NCBI GenBank assembly: GCA_030770545.1
Contig: CM061105.1
Location: 16,840,001 to 16,904,000 of the forward strand
DNA length: 64,000 nucleotides
Source: Macropodus opercularis
Taxonomy: Eukaryota; Chordata; Actinopteri; Anabantiformes; Osphronemidae
Direction: 5' to 3'
The position numbers and the translations under genes were made by a program. Positions within the stretch are counted from its first letter, which is position 1; each line of letters opens with the position of its first letter. The notes under the pieces were generated by a model. It saw only the letters and a program-made list of their open reading frames with translations, ran no database searches and was not told where the DNA came from. Shown piece by piece: positions 1 to 14,800 of the stretch.

Positions 1-2828
1 GTTCCCTTCACAGAACCTCAGCCCCATACGCGCAGAAGGATTTCCTGAAGGGCGACACTCTGCTTCCTTTGCACCAACTCGCTGCTACTAGTAGACCCTC
101 AGCTGATTAGCTCCACCAGGTGCGTTCAGTCGATCAAACCAAGACGGCACCATCTCAGATGATGGTGGAGCCAGTTCCAGCGTCTCACTACCTGACTCAG
201 GTGTCAGGGCGAAGGTGCTTTAGCCCCAGGAGCATAGATTTTCAGTTTGATGGAGACCTGACCGAATGGCTTTAGACATTTGGTCAGGTCTTTTATTTTG
301 TCCTGGAAGTTGAAGGTGTTGCTCTGATTTAAACCCTAACCTCAAAGCAGCATACCTGCAAACACCAAGAGCCTGGAGTGTGGAGACGGTTGCCAGGGAG
401 ACGAGCATCTGGATTATGACAACGTGCTGCTGCCACTGTGAGCTGTGTGTGGAATCTTTAGAGGTTATGTCTATACTTGGGGTGAATGTGGAGTCTAGTC
501 ATTACAGTTGTACTGTTGGTACTACATGGTACTTTCCACTCATCCAAGCAGAACTGAATTAAACGTGTTCAGTGTTAGACACACTCACGGCCAGCGAGGG
601 AGCAAAGATGTGTTTTAGTTTTCAGGCTCCATCTTTCTTAATATTTGATCAGTGCTTGTTCTCTCAGGGAGATGCAGTCAGAGGCTGTAAATACGCCACA
701 GACGTTACTTATTACTGTGGCTTGGTTCATGATTCAACCTGAATTTACACTGAAGAAGAGCAGCTTGTTATTTATTATTAACGTACTGACAAAGTTGCAA
801 ACGACTTTTTACAGTTTTAGGAGTTTGTATAATAGTTGTTTGTACCCGTTCGCACGATGCAGATGCTTCAGAAAAGATCTCTGTCTGCTGGAGGCACAGG
901 CCTCGAAGCCCTGAGCATCTCCAGCCTTACACCTGTGCAATAAATCAACACAGATGCAATAATTGAATAATTCTGTGGACCGTGGGAAGTGATGCAACTG
1001 AGCTTGTCCTATCAAAGAGCATTAAGCTTAAAGCTGGAGGGGGCAGGAGTCGCTGGACAACTGGCTGCGTGTGAGTCTGAGGTGGTGGTTTCCAGCTCTG
1101 GGCTCCTCAGGCCCATCGGACGTCACACACAACACCAGCAGTTGTCGCCTCCAGAAGTTCTCAGACGACATTGTTGGGTCTGAGGGGAACGAGCTGGACG
1201 CAGGTCGTCATCAGGGACTTTGTGAACCGGTGTGAGAGCAACAACCTGCTTCAACACCAGGAAGACGAAGGAGATGGAGACTGACGTCCAGAGGAAACCA
1301 CCGCATCCAGGGCTCAGACATGGAGACAGTGGACAGTTCTAAGGACCTGGTGTTCACCTCAACCGTGAACTGGACCGGACTCAGTGACGTCCTGCACTAG
1401 AAGGACCAACGTGGCTCCACCTGCTGAGACTGACTCCTCTGTGAGGACACTCTGTGACTCTGTGTCTGTGGGGAGCAGGCAGCAGGACACAAAGAGACTC
1501 CACCAGCTGCTCAGGAGGTTCTGTCCCGGGTCGGACTCTGGAGGAGGACGTGGACAAGCTGACGTCCATCGTGGACGATGCTTCTCACTGCGTCAGACAG
1601 TGGAGACTGATCCAGAGTCAGTGGAGGAAGGAGCCACAGAGCCTTCAGTCCACTGTTGGACTAAACAACCAACCAGCCACCGAGCAGAACATCTGCTATA
1701 GTTTACTGCACATTTATCTACTGTAGCTTGTATTTGTAAAAATGTTTTTTGAATAATAAATAATTTTTTTTGCACACGCTCCTTTGTAGCCGTGGTAACA
1801 ATTGAAATCTTATCTTATCTAAAACGCGTCTACGCAAGTGGTGTTTTTAACCAGAGACGCTGGGACGTAACATCTCAGACATATCTAGTGAAGTGTGTAA
1901 GACAGGACTGTGATGCTAACGGGTCTAAGCCTGGTGCTGTTGACTGTGAACCGCTGATCCTGAGACAGGACAGCGACTGCAGGCTGAGCTACAGAGCAAA
2001 CCCTCAGGGCTGGAACGACTCCAGAGCTGCACTAATGCAGTTCAGGCAGTGCTTTCCTGGCGACGATGAAGGGTTGATTAAATGTCTGATTTGAAGTCTT
2101 CTCTCTAAGTGATTGCTCATCTGTAAAAAACAGACGGAGCCACTTCGGTGAACGAGACAAGTTACACCAAGCACGAGGCGACTACAGACGGAAAAACATT
2201 TACAGGGAATATTACTCACGTTATTCAGCTGTTTTTAAGTCTTTGATGCAGTTCCACACAAGATTTTATGGGACTGAGTCATGAGAGTAGGGACTCAGAC
2301 GCCTACATTTTATACCATCTGCTTCCTGGCACTGATGGAACGTCGTCCTGAAATGAGGCAAATCAGTGAACGGCAGCAAGCAGAGTAAGTTGAGACGGGG
2401 AGGGGCCTCCATACGAGAAGCTGCTGAGCTTTAAATCGTGTGCTGCTTGTACAGTCTGCGTTGGTCCCAGTAAGGTTAGCGCCACCTCTGCCTGACGCAG
2501 CTTCTCAGGCTCCGACCTCAAACCTACTGAAGCGCCATCAGAAATATTGGAAACCCTGGACAACAAGGACCAACTGGAACTGAAACACTTCCAGTCAACG
2601 TCAGCTTTTGGCTCAGGTTCATCCTCTGATTCGGCCTGAGAGCCTGCAGGTTTTCAGCAGATGCTCCGCTGGAAGTGACCTCCTGACTTGACTGAACAAA
2701 CCCAAACACCGAAGTTGTGATGCCTACAACAGTGGCAGCTTAAGTGACGTTAGGACACGGCCGGTGAATGTTCCCAAACCCCAGAACCCGTTCTGGGTTT
2801 CTAGCATCCAGACAGGATGGGCCCTCAC
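1..2828 (-). other. dip2c: dip2c intron 5 (partial)
   Basis: This stretch follows the splice donor of the last dip2c exon in the window (CAG|GTGAGG on the minus strand at 2829/2828), so it is intronic unless a small exon was missed. I found no open frame resembling the next part of DIP2, which should lead towards the first adenylate-forming domain. The only recognisable item is a LINE-like remnant at about 1150-1830. The rest looks unique and non-coding. Confidence 0.7.
1150..1830 (+). mobile_element. Degenerate LINE 3' end (reverse-transcriptase tail remnant)
   Basis: Fragments in shifting plus-strand frames resemble the C-terminal part of fish non-LTR reverse transcriptases: a piece reading DFVNRCESNNL near 1217-1250, then after frameshifts LNTRKTKEM and a piece reading DWTGLSDVL near 1370-1398. 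Many stops and frameshifts interrupt it. It ends in an AT-rich tail with AATAAATAA near 1755 and a short TCTTATCTTATCT tract near 1810, as fish LINE 3' ends often do. The clade cannot be named from this. It is dead and lies antisense inside a dip2c intron. Confidence 0.45.
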
Positions 2829-5800
2829 CTGTCTTGTGGCGGTGGTGATGGTGGTGGCGGTGCGCAGAGATGTGGACGTGCTGGGCCAGGACGTCGGCCA
2901 ACCTTCCCCCGGCTGCGCCGCTGCCCCCGCTGCGTGTGGAGGAGGAGGAGGAGGCCGTGGAGGAGGTGGTCGTGGTGGAGGAGGTGCCGTGGATGGCACG
3001 GCTGATCCAGTGCTCCATGCTGATGCTTCCCTCCCGGCTGGAGGAGGTTCCTCCGCCACCGCCTCCTCCATCCTCCTCCCCTCCTTCGTCTTCATCGCCG
3101 TAACCCTGACCTTCGTCCTCCGAGCCCGAGGACGTGTCTGATGAGACAAAAAAATACACATGGGTTATTTTAACACGACAACAGAAGTGAGCGCATGTGT
3201 GAAGGCTGGACAATATTCAGTATGTGGAGACATCCAGAAGAACCGCACACGTCCCGTCTGTTGAGCTGAGTTGGGGAAGGTTCCAGCTCAGTTTGTCGCC
3301 AGGCTGCAGGACCGGACTAGTGTTTGCCTTCTGAGGGCGGCGCCGGCTGCTTGGGTGTGGACTTAAGTGGTCACATTCTGTCATTTCCATAATGCCCACG
3401 GTTCAACTGATCGCTGTGGCACGAATAACAACAGAAGCTGTTTTTCTGCAGGGCAACGACGGACAAGCCACAGTAAATGAGCCAGTGATGAGAAAAGACC
3501 CGAACACAAAACAACAGAGACTAAATGAGGGCAGAGGCTCTAGAAAACGTTATAGAGGCAGCCACGACCACTGAGCTATTCTCCGTTTAGTCACTGCTAC
3601 ATTAACTGCTAGCATGACCTCATGGTTTTATCTCCCACGGTGCTTTGAAATGCTCGACTGTTAAATGTCAGCGTCAGCAGCAGAGATGAGCCAAGATTGA
3701 GACGCTGCCAGGCACCGCAGACGTACGGAGCAGAGCAGCAGCACAGAGCAGCCTTCAGGTCGTCAGCGAACCTCCCTCCACGCAGGGCTGCGTGTCTGCA
3801 CTGCTCCCTGGATGGTGAGAGTCTGACTCATCACAGCTTTTCAGTTTGAGTTTAAATTTCTGTTTCTCCACAAGCTGATTTCCCGCCTGTGTTCTCTTTT
3901 AATGTGAAGGAGCACCAACAGGAAACAGGTGGTGGTACTGCAGTGGGTCACAGACTCCTCACCTGGTGGCGTGTAGGCGTCCATGGAGGTCTGCACCACC
4001 AGCGAGCGGCGCTTCGAGGGCATGGGCACCGCCATCTTTCGCTCCTTGTGCTTGGCCAGGGCTGCCTGCACCGCCTCAGAGTGCACATCTGGAGACACAC
4101 ACAGCAGGGGTCGGTATCAGGTCGGTGTTGGACGGAGAAACAATAGGCAACACGCAAACTGAGACGCTGCTCTGAAATATTCCACAGGTACAGACTGACC
4201 AGCAGGGGCCTGGTTTCTGCTGTTGCATATCAACATTGACTCACATGCAGCCAGGAAGTGACGCAGATGTCGCAGTACCTGCTGCGAGCGTTAGAGCTAA
4301 ACACAAACACGTCTGCACGTTTAGATACTAAAGTTCTGGTTCCACAGGCCTGAACCGAGCTGCAGAGATCAGTGAAACAGCAGCGTCCTCAGCCGAGTGC
4401 TGCCGGTTTCCAGCTGGATCGGGTTCAGGGAGTGAGATAAAGAAGAGCCAGCTCACACCAGTTCAAATCAGGCAGACCTTGAGACAGGACATATCAAAGA
4501 GGACGAGCCCACCTGATCTGTAGCGCTCGTCTCTGGAGCCAGAAGACCGCCGGCGGTGGTAGCGCGACGAGGGGGACGGGGTGACCGGCGCTCGCTTCTC
4601 CTGGACCGTGGACGGGTCCATTCCTGACAGACAGGGTTGAATGTGAGAGAACATTCGCACGTCCACAGCATGAAGAAAACGAACTGGAACCAGCAGAACC
4701 AGTCGCTGGCTGTGGGGCGGTTCTGGTGTCATATTATAATTATGATGATCCCAAAAACACACTGAGCTCAGGGAAATCAGGCAACGCAGCAAACAACTTA
4801 ACCACCCGGTTAATGGACCTCAGCTTAGAGACTTTATTTTATGTCTACAAACTAAATGTTCAACTAAACCCACACACGCTGACACCAGTCAACACCTGTA
4901 ATGGCAGTAACCACCCTGCTGGTCCATGAGCATCCATCCCAGCCTCATCCGTCTTCATTAGAGCTCTCAGCTCAGCCAGTCACTGCTGCTCAGAAGAAAA
5001 GCCAAAAGTTGATTAGCTGGCTAACGTCAGCCCAGGAGTGAATGTCAGGTCTGGGAAATGCTTTGCTTGTTTCCTCTGGGGAGTCTGGATGGATGGAGCC
5101 CCCTCCTTCCCTTCACCCAGCCCTGCTCCTCTCCTACGTACGCATTGCTTTAGCTGGTTCAGGGGTTTATTGAACACTAAAAACCAGTAAACACGAAGAT
5201 GAGGTGAGTTTGGTATCAGGTCCATCAGTACGTCATCCAGTCAGGAGGCGCAAGGACTGAATACGAGGACAAAGCCACACAAGACAACACAGTGTTTAAA
5301 TGTTTATTCCCCAACATCACTGACACGTGATGAGGCCTCACACAGTGAAAGCTTAAAGGAAATCAATGCAGGTTTCTCTTTCACGCCTTCCCTGTCAACC
5401 ACCACCGGAAAACACCGAGTTGGATGAAGTGGAACTGACAGAACATTATTTATATAGTAGGAAAAATAAATGTGTGTAATAACTGACACCTGCAGTATTA
5501 ATGTTTTGTGATGTCTAGTTTCATTTGACACAACCAGCTCCTCCTAAACATTAAAACAATATTAACCTGCATAGCCTCCCTGCTCAGAACCTGCCAGGAA
5601 TACACAAACCTGTCTGGATGACCAGAACCTTCCTGTTCTTCTGTGAACCTTCTGTTCTTCTCTTTCGGCTGCAGCGGAGACTTTGTCGTGGCCTTTATGG
5701 TGATCTTTGGAGCAGAGGTAGCAGATGCATTGTTGATCGGTCGGGCAGAACAGCTTCATCACTTCTTGATGTTTGGGGCAGATGCTCTCAGTATGTTGGG

Positions 5801-8800
5801 CCGACGCTTCCGCCAGCTTGTGCATCCTAAATGGGCCGACGTCATAGTGAGGCCTGAGGTGTGTCTCACAAAAAAAAAGCTTTCAGCTTTTCCTCCTTGC
5901 AAAGATCACAGGCCAGGTCTCCAGGTCCAGCATAGCAGTGACCAGGGGGAGGACCTCGGCTTGACGGCTTCTTCAGTTCCTCCACTACAAGCGCCAACAT
6001 GGCATTTCTCGCTAAAACAGGCCTTGGTGTGAAGATCCGTCTGCACTGAGGGCAGCTGAAGAGCTTCCAGTGACTCTCATTGTCCAAGTAATCCTCCGTG
6101 CAGCTCATACAGCAGCTGTGACCACAAGGAATAGTCACCGGGTCTTTCAGCGGCTCCACACACACTGGGCAGCAGAAGCTGTCTCGTTCAAGTCGAACTC
6201 CTTGTGCCATGTTGTCTGCGATGAGCGAGTGCAGTGGCTGCATCGGTCCAACTGAGACTAACAGTGAGAAAATTAAATTCGGTAGGAGTAGCTTCCAGCT
6301 GCAAGGCTGTGCTGGTCTTCTTCAGCCACGTGTCACGAGAAACGATCCACTCCAGGTCATGGTTTTTACAGATAAGGAGGTCAGGTGGCAACGACCCGTC
6401 TCTCCACATTCTTAGCAGGGGAGGAGAAAAGCTGATGCTGCCTGAGGAAGCATTGGATGCTGACGAAGCATCCGGAGGTTTCCCTGAACTGGCCTCAGTG
6501 AAGTGCTGGACGTGAAATTAAACGTCTGAAACCAAAGCTCTGAGCACCAGACAAAACCAGACCGTGTAGATTAACAAAGCCTGTAAAACGAAACACAGCT
6601 GGGAACAAGCAGCAGCGTCTGTATGTGCTTCTGTTGATGGACGGGGAGGCCAAGGTGTGTTCCTGCTACATGAGCTAGGACGGTCCAGCTGTCGTCACAA
6701 AACACGGCTCCAAACCCAGAACAACAGCCACATGTTCGTGTTCGGCACGTGGAGAAAGAAAAGCCCGATTTACCAGTGTTTCCTCTGAGTTTCTGAGGCT
6801 GTAACATCCTCATTCACGTCACCACAAGTGAGCAGCCAGGGCGTGAATTACGGTTACTGCTCAGTGCCACATGGCACAGCCTCAAGCCTCGACCTGGGAT
6901 ATAGCTGCACCTTCATCTCATATCAAGGAGCCACAGAACGAAAACACAAACCTAAATCATGGGCAGAACTTGAAAAACCACTGATCACAGAAGACGATTT
7001 ACCTGGAGTTTGAGGGAAATAGGCCCCAATCAGCTTGGATCTCTTCTTCTCATAGCCCTTCTGTGTGATATCACCTGAAACAGAGAGAGAAAAGGACTTT
7101 TACGATGGCTGCATTAGCCTGGAGACGTGCTCTGCGACGGACCCAACCTCAGGAAGGATGAGCGCGGACTGAGCGGTGAACGGGAAGCAGAGGTCAGTCG
7201 AAAGGGAACAGCTTTAACGGACCGAAGCTGAAACTGGTGAATTCTGTTAAACTGCAGCAAACCGTGACTGAACACTGGAAATCAGCTCGAGCAGCGAAAC
7301 ACGAGTGACACAGACCTGAGAGACGCTAAATCTGCTGCGGATTTGTCCAACAAGCGTCTGCGCGGCTGACTTGACAAATCCTTCTTAAACACAGACGTGT
7401 GACGATCGGCTTCGGATCAAACCGACCGTGGGCTCAGACGTCGGCGGTGCCAGTAGTAAGTAGTAAGTAGCATCTAGCTGGAGAATCCATCTGCCCGCAG
7501 ACAGGAAGAGAAGCTTCAACCGCATGAAGACAGATGCCGAGAACGTTTACTGACTTAATACGTTTCCAGCACAATGATCCCAACACTAATCAACACACAA
7601 CACGTCCAAGCACAGCTGTAACAGAATAAGGATCCAACATCCTGAACTGACTAACACACCACAGGAGGACGACACGGCCACGGTCAAACAGCAGCGGTGT
7701 GTCACCGGTGGCGGCCCAATCAGACGGGAGAACGGGCGGGCTCTCCGGCTGTCAGTCAAACAGTCGGTCAATGAGATGCCAACTCGATCAGGCACAGTAC
7801 AGGAAAGCAGCCTGAGTTTGAGCTGCATGGTCTGTTCTCAAGCAGCACGTTACTAGAGGATGAATCCCTCACTTCCCAGACCAGGAACAGGTATGAAGAC
7901 ACGATGCGTCGCATCAGAGCAGCTCAGCTGGAGAACGAAGGGTGAAGTAAAGTTAACACCAGAGTCTGAGTCGTGTGCTGCAGATCTACTGTCGCCACCT
8001 CCCTGTTAATGAGTCATTTTCTTTTCACAGACTCTCCGTAAGCAGTGAGTAACAGCTGTACAGACCAGACTGAGAATCTTATTCTGGAAGTCGAGCACTG
8101 TGTGACCCTGACGCGTAAACACATCCTTCACGCACCGTCGCTGCGTGTGCTGCAGATGTCGCTATAGCAACTGATGATGCAATGACTTCCCAGTTATGTA
8201 ATAACGCAACAGGTGTGAATAAGTGAGCAGGAACCAGATGAGCTCACTTCTAATCTGTTGCATTTTAATAGGTTTAATCTACAAGCATCTACAAGTCTGC
8301 AGCGCAGCAGCACATTAGTAAAATAGCATCTGGACACGCAGGCGTCACACGTTTCAAACGCTGCATCACAACTGAGGGAGTTTCTACCGACGCCTGACCA
8401 TATAAAGTAAGAGACACGAGGGACACGACCACGACTAAGAAAGAGGAGTCAAAAAATAAGAAGCACAACAGGAGGAAAGAAGATCCAAAACATAAGAGCA
8501 CAGGAAAAAGTGACACGAATAAAAAACGAACCAGGAGGGAGAGAGAGAAACAGAGGGAGAGAGAGAGAGAAACAGAGGAAGAGAGAGAAACAGAGGAAGA
8601 GGGAGAGAGAGAGAAACAGAGGAAGAGGGAGAGAGAGAGAGAGAAACAGAGGGAGACAGAGGAAGAGAGAGAAACAGAGGGAGAGAGAGAAACAGAGGGA
8701 GAGAGAGAGAGAGAAACAGAGGAAGAGAGAGAGAGAGAAACAGAGGGAGACAGAGGAAGAGAGAGAGAGAAACAGAGGGAGAGAGAGAGAGAAACAGAGG

Positions 8801-11800
8801 AAGAGAGAGAAACAGAGGAAGAGGGAGAGAGAGAGAAACAGAGGAAGAGGGAGAGAGAGAGAGAGAAACAGAGGGAGACAGAGGAAGAGAGAGAAACAGA
8901 GGGAGAGAGAGAAACAGAGGGAGAGAGAGAGAGAGAAACAGAGGGAGACAGAGGGAGAGAGAGAGAGAGAGAAACAGAGGGAGACAGAGGGAGAGAGAGA
9001 GAGAGAAACAGAGGGAGACAGAGGGAGACAGAGGGAGACAGAGGGTGTAGAGCTGCATCCATCGCCTAAAAAGGAAACAGTGGGTTTTACTGTTTCCACG
9101 TTGCAACACTGGAGACGGAGACGAGGATTTAAGACGACAGGAAAAAAAAAGGGAAACAGCAGAGAGAAAAGGACGAGACCTGGACCAGAACAACGGTCCA
9201 GCGTGACTCAGTAACAGGACCAGCACCTTTCTGACAGCCTCCACCACCACAGTGACAGAACAGGGAGCCTGAAGTGTCAGAGCCTCTCGGACCAAACGTC
9301 TCTACAACACTAACGAACGAGCAGAAGCACAAACAAGACCTGCAGCCTCGTCGCCAGCCAGGCCCAGGTGCCACCAGCTGAGGCACTGCAGCGCATCTCA
9401 CCTGAGCCTCATCAGCAGTAAGGCTGCTGCCAACCATCACACTGAACGAACCTGACCGGCGTCTCAAACAGCTCCCATCAATAACCATAGCAACAGAACC
9501 AGAGCAGAACCCTCGGACGCACTGAACGCGCCAGGCCAGCGCATCAGAAGGAGCCGCAGGTGGACGCGGGGCTGGAGGTGCGTGACGTCACGCCGCTGAC
9601 GCTGCACGAGAGTCCAACACGCAACACGGATCCGGTTTACGGCTCTCAGCTGGTCGCTTTTACGGAACCCTCCAACTTTACACTCAAAACAAAGCACAGA
9701 CATCAGACTGAAGCCCTGGAGGCCACAGTCATTTGACTGGATCAACGTCATATGAAGTTGTTGATTTATGCAGAAAGTAGAAAACCTCAAACCGTTTGTC
9801 AGAGCAGACAGAAAGTCACGTTTGTCTTTTAATTCCTCTCTGCCCAGCGGATGTTGTGCCACTGTAGCGATCGTTTCCTCAGAGGCCCAGTATTCCCACG
9901 CTAAAATAAACCAAACCATAACTGTGCCCAGTTATTCTGAAACTGGAGCTCGCGTGTGTTGGAACCAACCCAAACATGTTAGTTACCCAAACAGCCTAAA
10001 GCCTGATGAAAAAACAGAAACCGGCTGACGGAGACACGTCCTCACGGTGTCGGGCCTCAACGAGCTGACCCACGTGTCAGGAAGGCCCGGTCGAAGATTT
10101 GGGTCACGAGTGGGTTTCTGCAGCGGGTCACGAGTCCACTCAACCCCTGGAGGCGCAGCCCTGCTAACGCCTGGCAAACTGCATCGCTGCGCTCCTCCTG
10201 TTTGCTGTGGGAGACCAGAGCGACCAGTCCTGTGTTTACCCAGCGACGCTGCCACAGCTTCTCACTAGCTTGTTCCTAAATGAAGCCTCCGTACTATCAA
10301 ATGTTTGACAGACGTGAAGCCACAGCGGGACGTGGTGCAGTGGACGGTGTGAGGAGGAGCTTCTGCTGTTCAGTGTGTGTCACACAGGAAAACCTTTGAT
10401 GCTTCCGATAGATACGCTGAGAACCGTGAACAAACGTCATTTTAATCTGCAGCACAAAAGCAAATGAAACGACAACAAACAAACAATTACTCACAAGCAA
10501 CTGCAGTGAAGACCAGACATGCAGCGTTTCCTGAATATGGGGAGCACAGGCCTTAAGCAAGAAACTGAAGAGGGGACGTTAACGGCTGCGTCTGAAACCC
10601 TGCTAAGCCGCGTGTGGCTCATTCAACCTCCAGATAAAACCAACCTTCAGTGGCTGCGTCACGTTAAACTGTGAACGTCCAGGCTCTAAACGCAGGAGCC
10701 GCATCTTTGCTTCTGTACCGAGACGAACATACGCGACACGATTCTCGTTGTTTTGCAGTGGAATCCTTCTAGAAAAACAGGATAGTAGTTGATGGAACCC
10801 AGTGTAAAGCACTGACGATGGAGGCGTTAGCAGATGTTTGGCCTTGAGGTGAGAGGCTCATTCAGACGCTGGAGGTGAAAGACAAACACTCTCCTGCCTG
10901 AGAGAAGCCAAATCCGTGAAGCGACTGCTTTGGCAGATGCTGCGAGTTGACCGACAGGCAGCTGTTGCATCCAAGCCTCCAGCTCTTTATGCAAACAACT
11001 GCAGAGATGCACATGCCAGTAATAAATGAAGACTATTCCCAACACTACAAACACCACCAGGCACCGGAGACGTAGCACATCCTGCAGTCTGGACAGAAGG
11101 AGGAGGAGCAGGAGGAGGAGCAGGATGAGGATGAATAGCAGGAGGAAAAGCAGAAGGAGGAGGATGAGGATGAAGAACAGGATGAGGAGGATGAGGATGA
11201 ATAGCAGGAGGAAAAGCAGAAGGAGGAGGATGAGGATGAATAGCGGGAGGAAGAGCAGAAGGAGGAGGAGGAGGATGAATAGCGGGAGGAAGAGCAGGAT
11301 GAGGAGGATGAGGATGAATAGCAGGAGGAAGAGCAGAAGGAGGAGGAGCAGGATGAAGAGCAGGAGGAAAAGCAGAAGGAGGAGGAGCAGGATGAAGAGC
11401 AGGATGAGGAGGATGAGGATGAATAGCAGGAGGAGGAGGATGAGGATGAATAGCGGGAGGAAGAGCAGAAGGAGGAGGAGCAGGATGAGGGGGATGAGGA
11501 TGAATAGCAGGAGGAAAAGCAGAAGGAGGAGGATGAATAGCAGGAGGAAGAGCAGAAGGAGGAGGAGCAGGATGAAGAGGATGAGGATGAATAGCAGGAG
11601 GAAGAGCAGAAGGAGGAGGAGCAGGATGAGGAGGATGAGGATGAATAGCAGGAGGAAGAGCAGAAGGAGGAGGAAGCGGGGGAAGTGCTGACCCGACTTT
11701 GGCTGTCGGTGTAGCTGACAGTGGACTCGGGGGGAGCAGGGTGGAGGAGCAGCTGATGGTGTCCACTTCCTCTTTCAACCGTCACATCTGTTCTTCATGT

Positions 11801-14800
11801 TCGACTGGGAGTCAGAACGGATCCTTCCCCTTTAAGACGCACGCTCCCTCTCTGCCGGAGCAGCAGAGGTATTTCCATGTGCTGCCGTGCTGCTTGGCAA
11901 GGCACGTGCTCCCCGGGGCTCCACCCAGCAGCCGGCCGAGAGGAAATGCCAGCGTGTGCTGCTGAAACAATGTGGTTTTAATCTGAGAGGAGTTTAAAGC
12001 CACAACTTTTTTCTCTCTGCTTTGCTCAGGAAAACACAGCACACACCTCCTCTGTTTGCTCCTTTCTTTCCTTCCTTGTCTCCTTCTTTTACTGGTCCTT
12101 TTGTGAACACAGAACTTGGAGATCACAGCCCAGCATCAGGCCTCCTTCCAGCCTGACTGGACTGAGGCGTCGCGCTTAGTTTTAAAGAGGGTTTGACTCA
12201 TCAAAGACAGCAAGTGAGGGAGGCGCCGGGAGAAGCTCAGAGGAACCGGTCGTCCATAAACAGCAGCTGTGACACACACTGTACCTCCCACCTACTGAAA
12301 TACGAAATCCACTAGAACACTGGGTGACAGAACAGCTGAGCCGATCATATCGTCCTAGACTAAGACGGACGCCTCAGAGGGACTGGGACCCTCTGTCTAC
12401 TACGCAGAAGCTGATCCACCTGACGGATTCATGCTGGAGCCACGTTGGCCTGTTTTCCTGGGTCAGTGCTGAGACGGTTTCCAGTCGGCGTCACTGCTGG
12501 AGCCTCGTCTCATGTTTGAGCCACAAATCACCTAAAGGTTTCAGCTCGACAGACAGATTGTCTCATTGGTTTACTGGATTTGAGAAAGACCTCCAAACTG
12601 AAAACATGGTGAGGCAGACAGACAGACAGGCCTCAGGCTCATTTACATTTAGATGAGTCCATTAAGATCCATAATCCGCCAGCACCACCGCTACAACCCT
12701 GTGCACCTCTCAGGATTTCCTCAGCCCTCTCATTCGTCTCAGTTTCCCTCTTAAAGGTAAAAATAGTAAAGTCCGGCTGGATAATTTTGGGGATTGGATG
12801 CGGTGAAGTGAAGCGTGTTGCAGAGGCAGAAAACAGCAGGCTGCTCTTTCTTCCTTGCCTCCTCCTCCTCCTCCTCCTCCTGCTTGTTCAAGTGGCAGCT
12901 GGACTCACATCTCCACTAACAGACACTGATTATGGCTGAACAAAACCAATCACCTGCTAATGAAGACGGGCAGTGGTCAAAGGGAGATGTGACGCCTGGG
13001 ATGTTTGGCATAAACATCCGTTTCCGAAAACAGGATGAAACGTCGGGTGGGCTGATACGAGCAAAGTACACACATGACTGAATGTCACACCAGAAGAACG
13101 TCTCACATCAACACACCTGACGCATGTGACACATAACCAGCCAACAGGTGGTCGCCGCCCAAAACCGCTTACATGACACAACACAACGACGTCAGCCTCA
13201 GCTTTGCACATGCACAGAGGAGGAGCAGGAGGAGCAGGAGCAGGAGCAGCGGCTCAGATTACAGGTGAAATCCCTGGGAGGCTCCTGGCTGCCTCTGCCC
13301 GCCCCCTGCTGACACAGCGTAAGTGTGTGAGCTTCTCTGCGGCCGCCACAATTTCAGGTGTCTCTAATGGATTTATCCCAAAAGCCTCTGCTGCTCTGAG
13401 AAAGACTCTGCAGATCATTGTTCTGTGTGCGCTTGTTGATTGTTGCAGCGCTGCTACACTCAGCTCAGCTCATGTAACATTCATGCCAATAAACACTAAT
13501 GAATTCAATTCAGCTGAGAGGGAGGCAGAGAGTGATGCAGCAAAACACAAGAACACACTCACACACCGTGACAGCACAACTTCACAACCTGCCTCACAGC
13601 AGCTGGTCCATTTCACACTCAGAAAGAAATCACACAGATCAATCCAAGAGAGAGAGAGAGGGATGAGACGCAGAGAAACAGGGATGGAGAGAGACAGAAA
13701 GAGAACGAGATGGAGACGGAGAGAAAACAAGATGAGACAGAGAGAGAACGAGATGGAGACGGAGAGAGAACGAGATGAGAGAACGAGATGGAGACGGAGA
13801 GAGAACGAGATGAGACAGAGAGAGAACGAAATGAGAAAACGAGATGGAGACAGAGAGAGAACGAGATGAGAAAACGAGATGGAGACAGAGAGAGAACGAG
13901 ATGAGAGAACGAGATGGAGACGGAGAGAGAACGAAATGAGAGAACGAGATGGAGACGGAGAGAGAACGAGATGAGAGAACGAGATGGAGACGGAGAGAGA
14001 ACGAGATGAGAGAACGAGATGGAGAAGGAGAGAGAACGAGATGAGACAGAGAGAGAACGAGATGAGAGAACGAGATGGAGACGGAGAGAGAACGAGATGA
14101 GAGAACGAGATGGAGACGGAGAGAGAACGAGATGAGAGAACGAGATGGAGACGGAGAGAGAACGAGATGAGAGAACGAGATGGAGACGGAGAGAGAACGA
14201 GATGAGAGAACGAGATGGAGACGGAGAGAGAACGAGATGAGAGAACGAGATGGAGACGGAGAGAGAACGAGATGAGACAGAGAGAGAACGAGATGAGAGA
14301 ACGAGATGGAGACGGAGAGAGAACAAGATGAGAGAACGAGATGAGACAGAGAGAGAACGAAATGAGAGAACGAGATGGAGACGGAGAGAGAACGAAATAA
14401 GAGAACGAGATGAGAGAACGAGATGGAGACAGAGAGAGAACGAGATGAGACAGAGAGAGAACGAGATGAGAGAACGAGATGGAGACGGAGAGAGAACGAA
14501 ATAAGAGAACGACATGAGAGAACGAGATGGAGACAGAGAGAGAACGAAATGAGAGAACGAGATGGAGACGGAGAGAGAACGAAATAAGAGAACGAGATGG
14601 AGACAGAGAGAGAACGAGATGAGAAAACGAGATGGAGACAGAGAGAGAACGAGATGGAGACGGAGAGAGAACGAAATGAGAGAACGAGATGAGACAGAGA
14701 GAGAACGAAATGAGAGAACGAGATGAGACAGAGAGAGAACGAGATGAGAAAACGAGATGAGACAGAGAGAGAACGAGATGAGAAAACGAGATGGAGACGG

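Noticed and set aside
2764..3141. Plus-strand 125-codon frame over dip2c exon 5
   Set aside because: Antisense shadow of a real exon; GC-rich low-complexity coding sequence gives open frames on both strands.
8289..9295. Long Ser/Leu/Pro and Arg/Glu open frames on both strands
   Set aside because: Composition of the GA-rich minisatellite; no start context, splice structure or family motif.
10987..11785. Pro/His/Ser-rich and Ser/Cys-rich minus-strand frames
   Set aside because: Read-through of the GAGGAT/GAATAGC minisatellite in overlapping frames.
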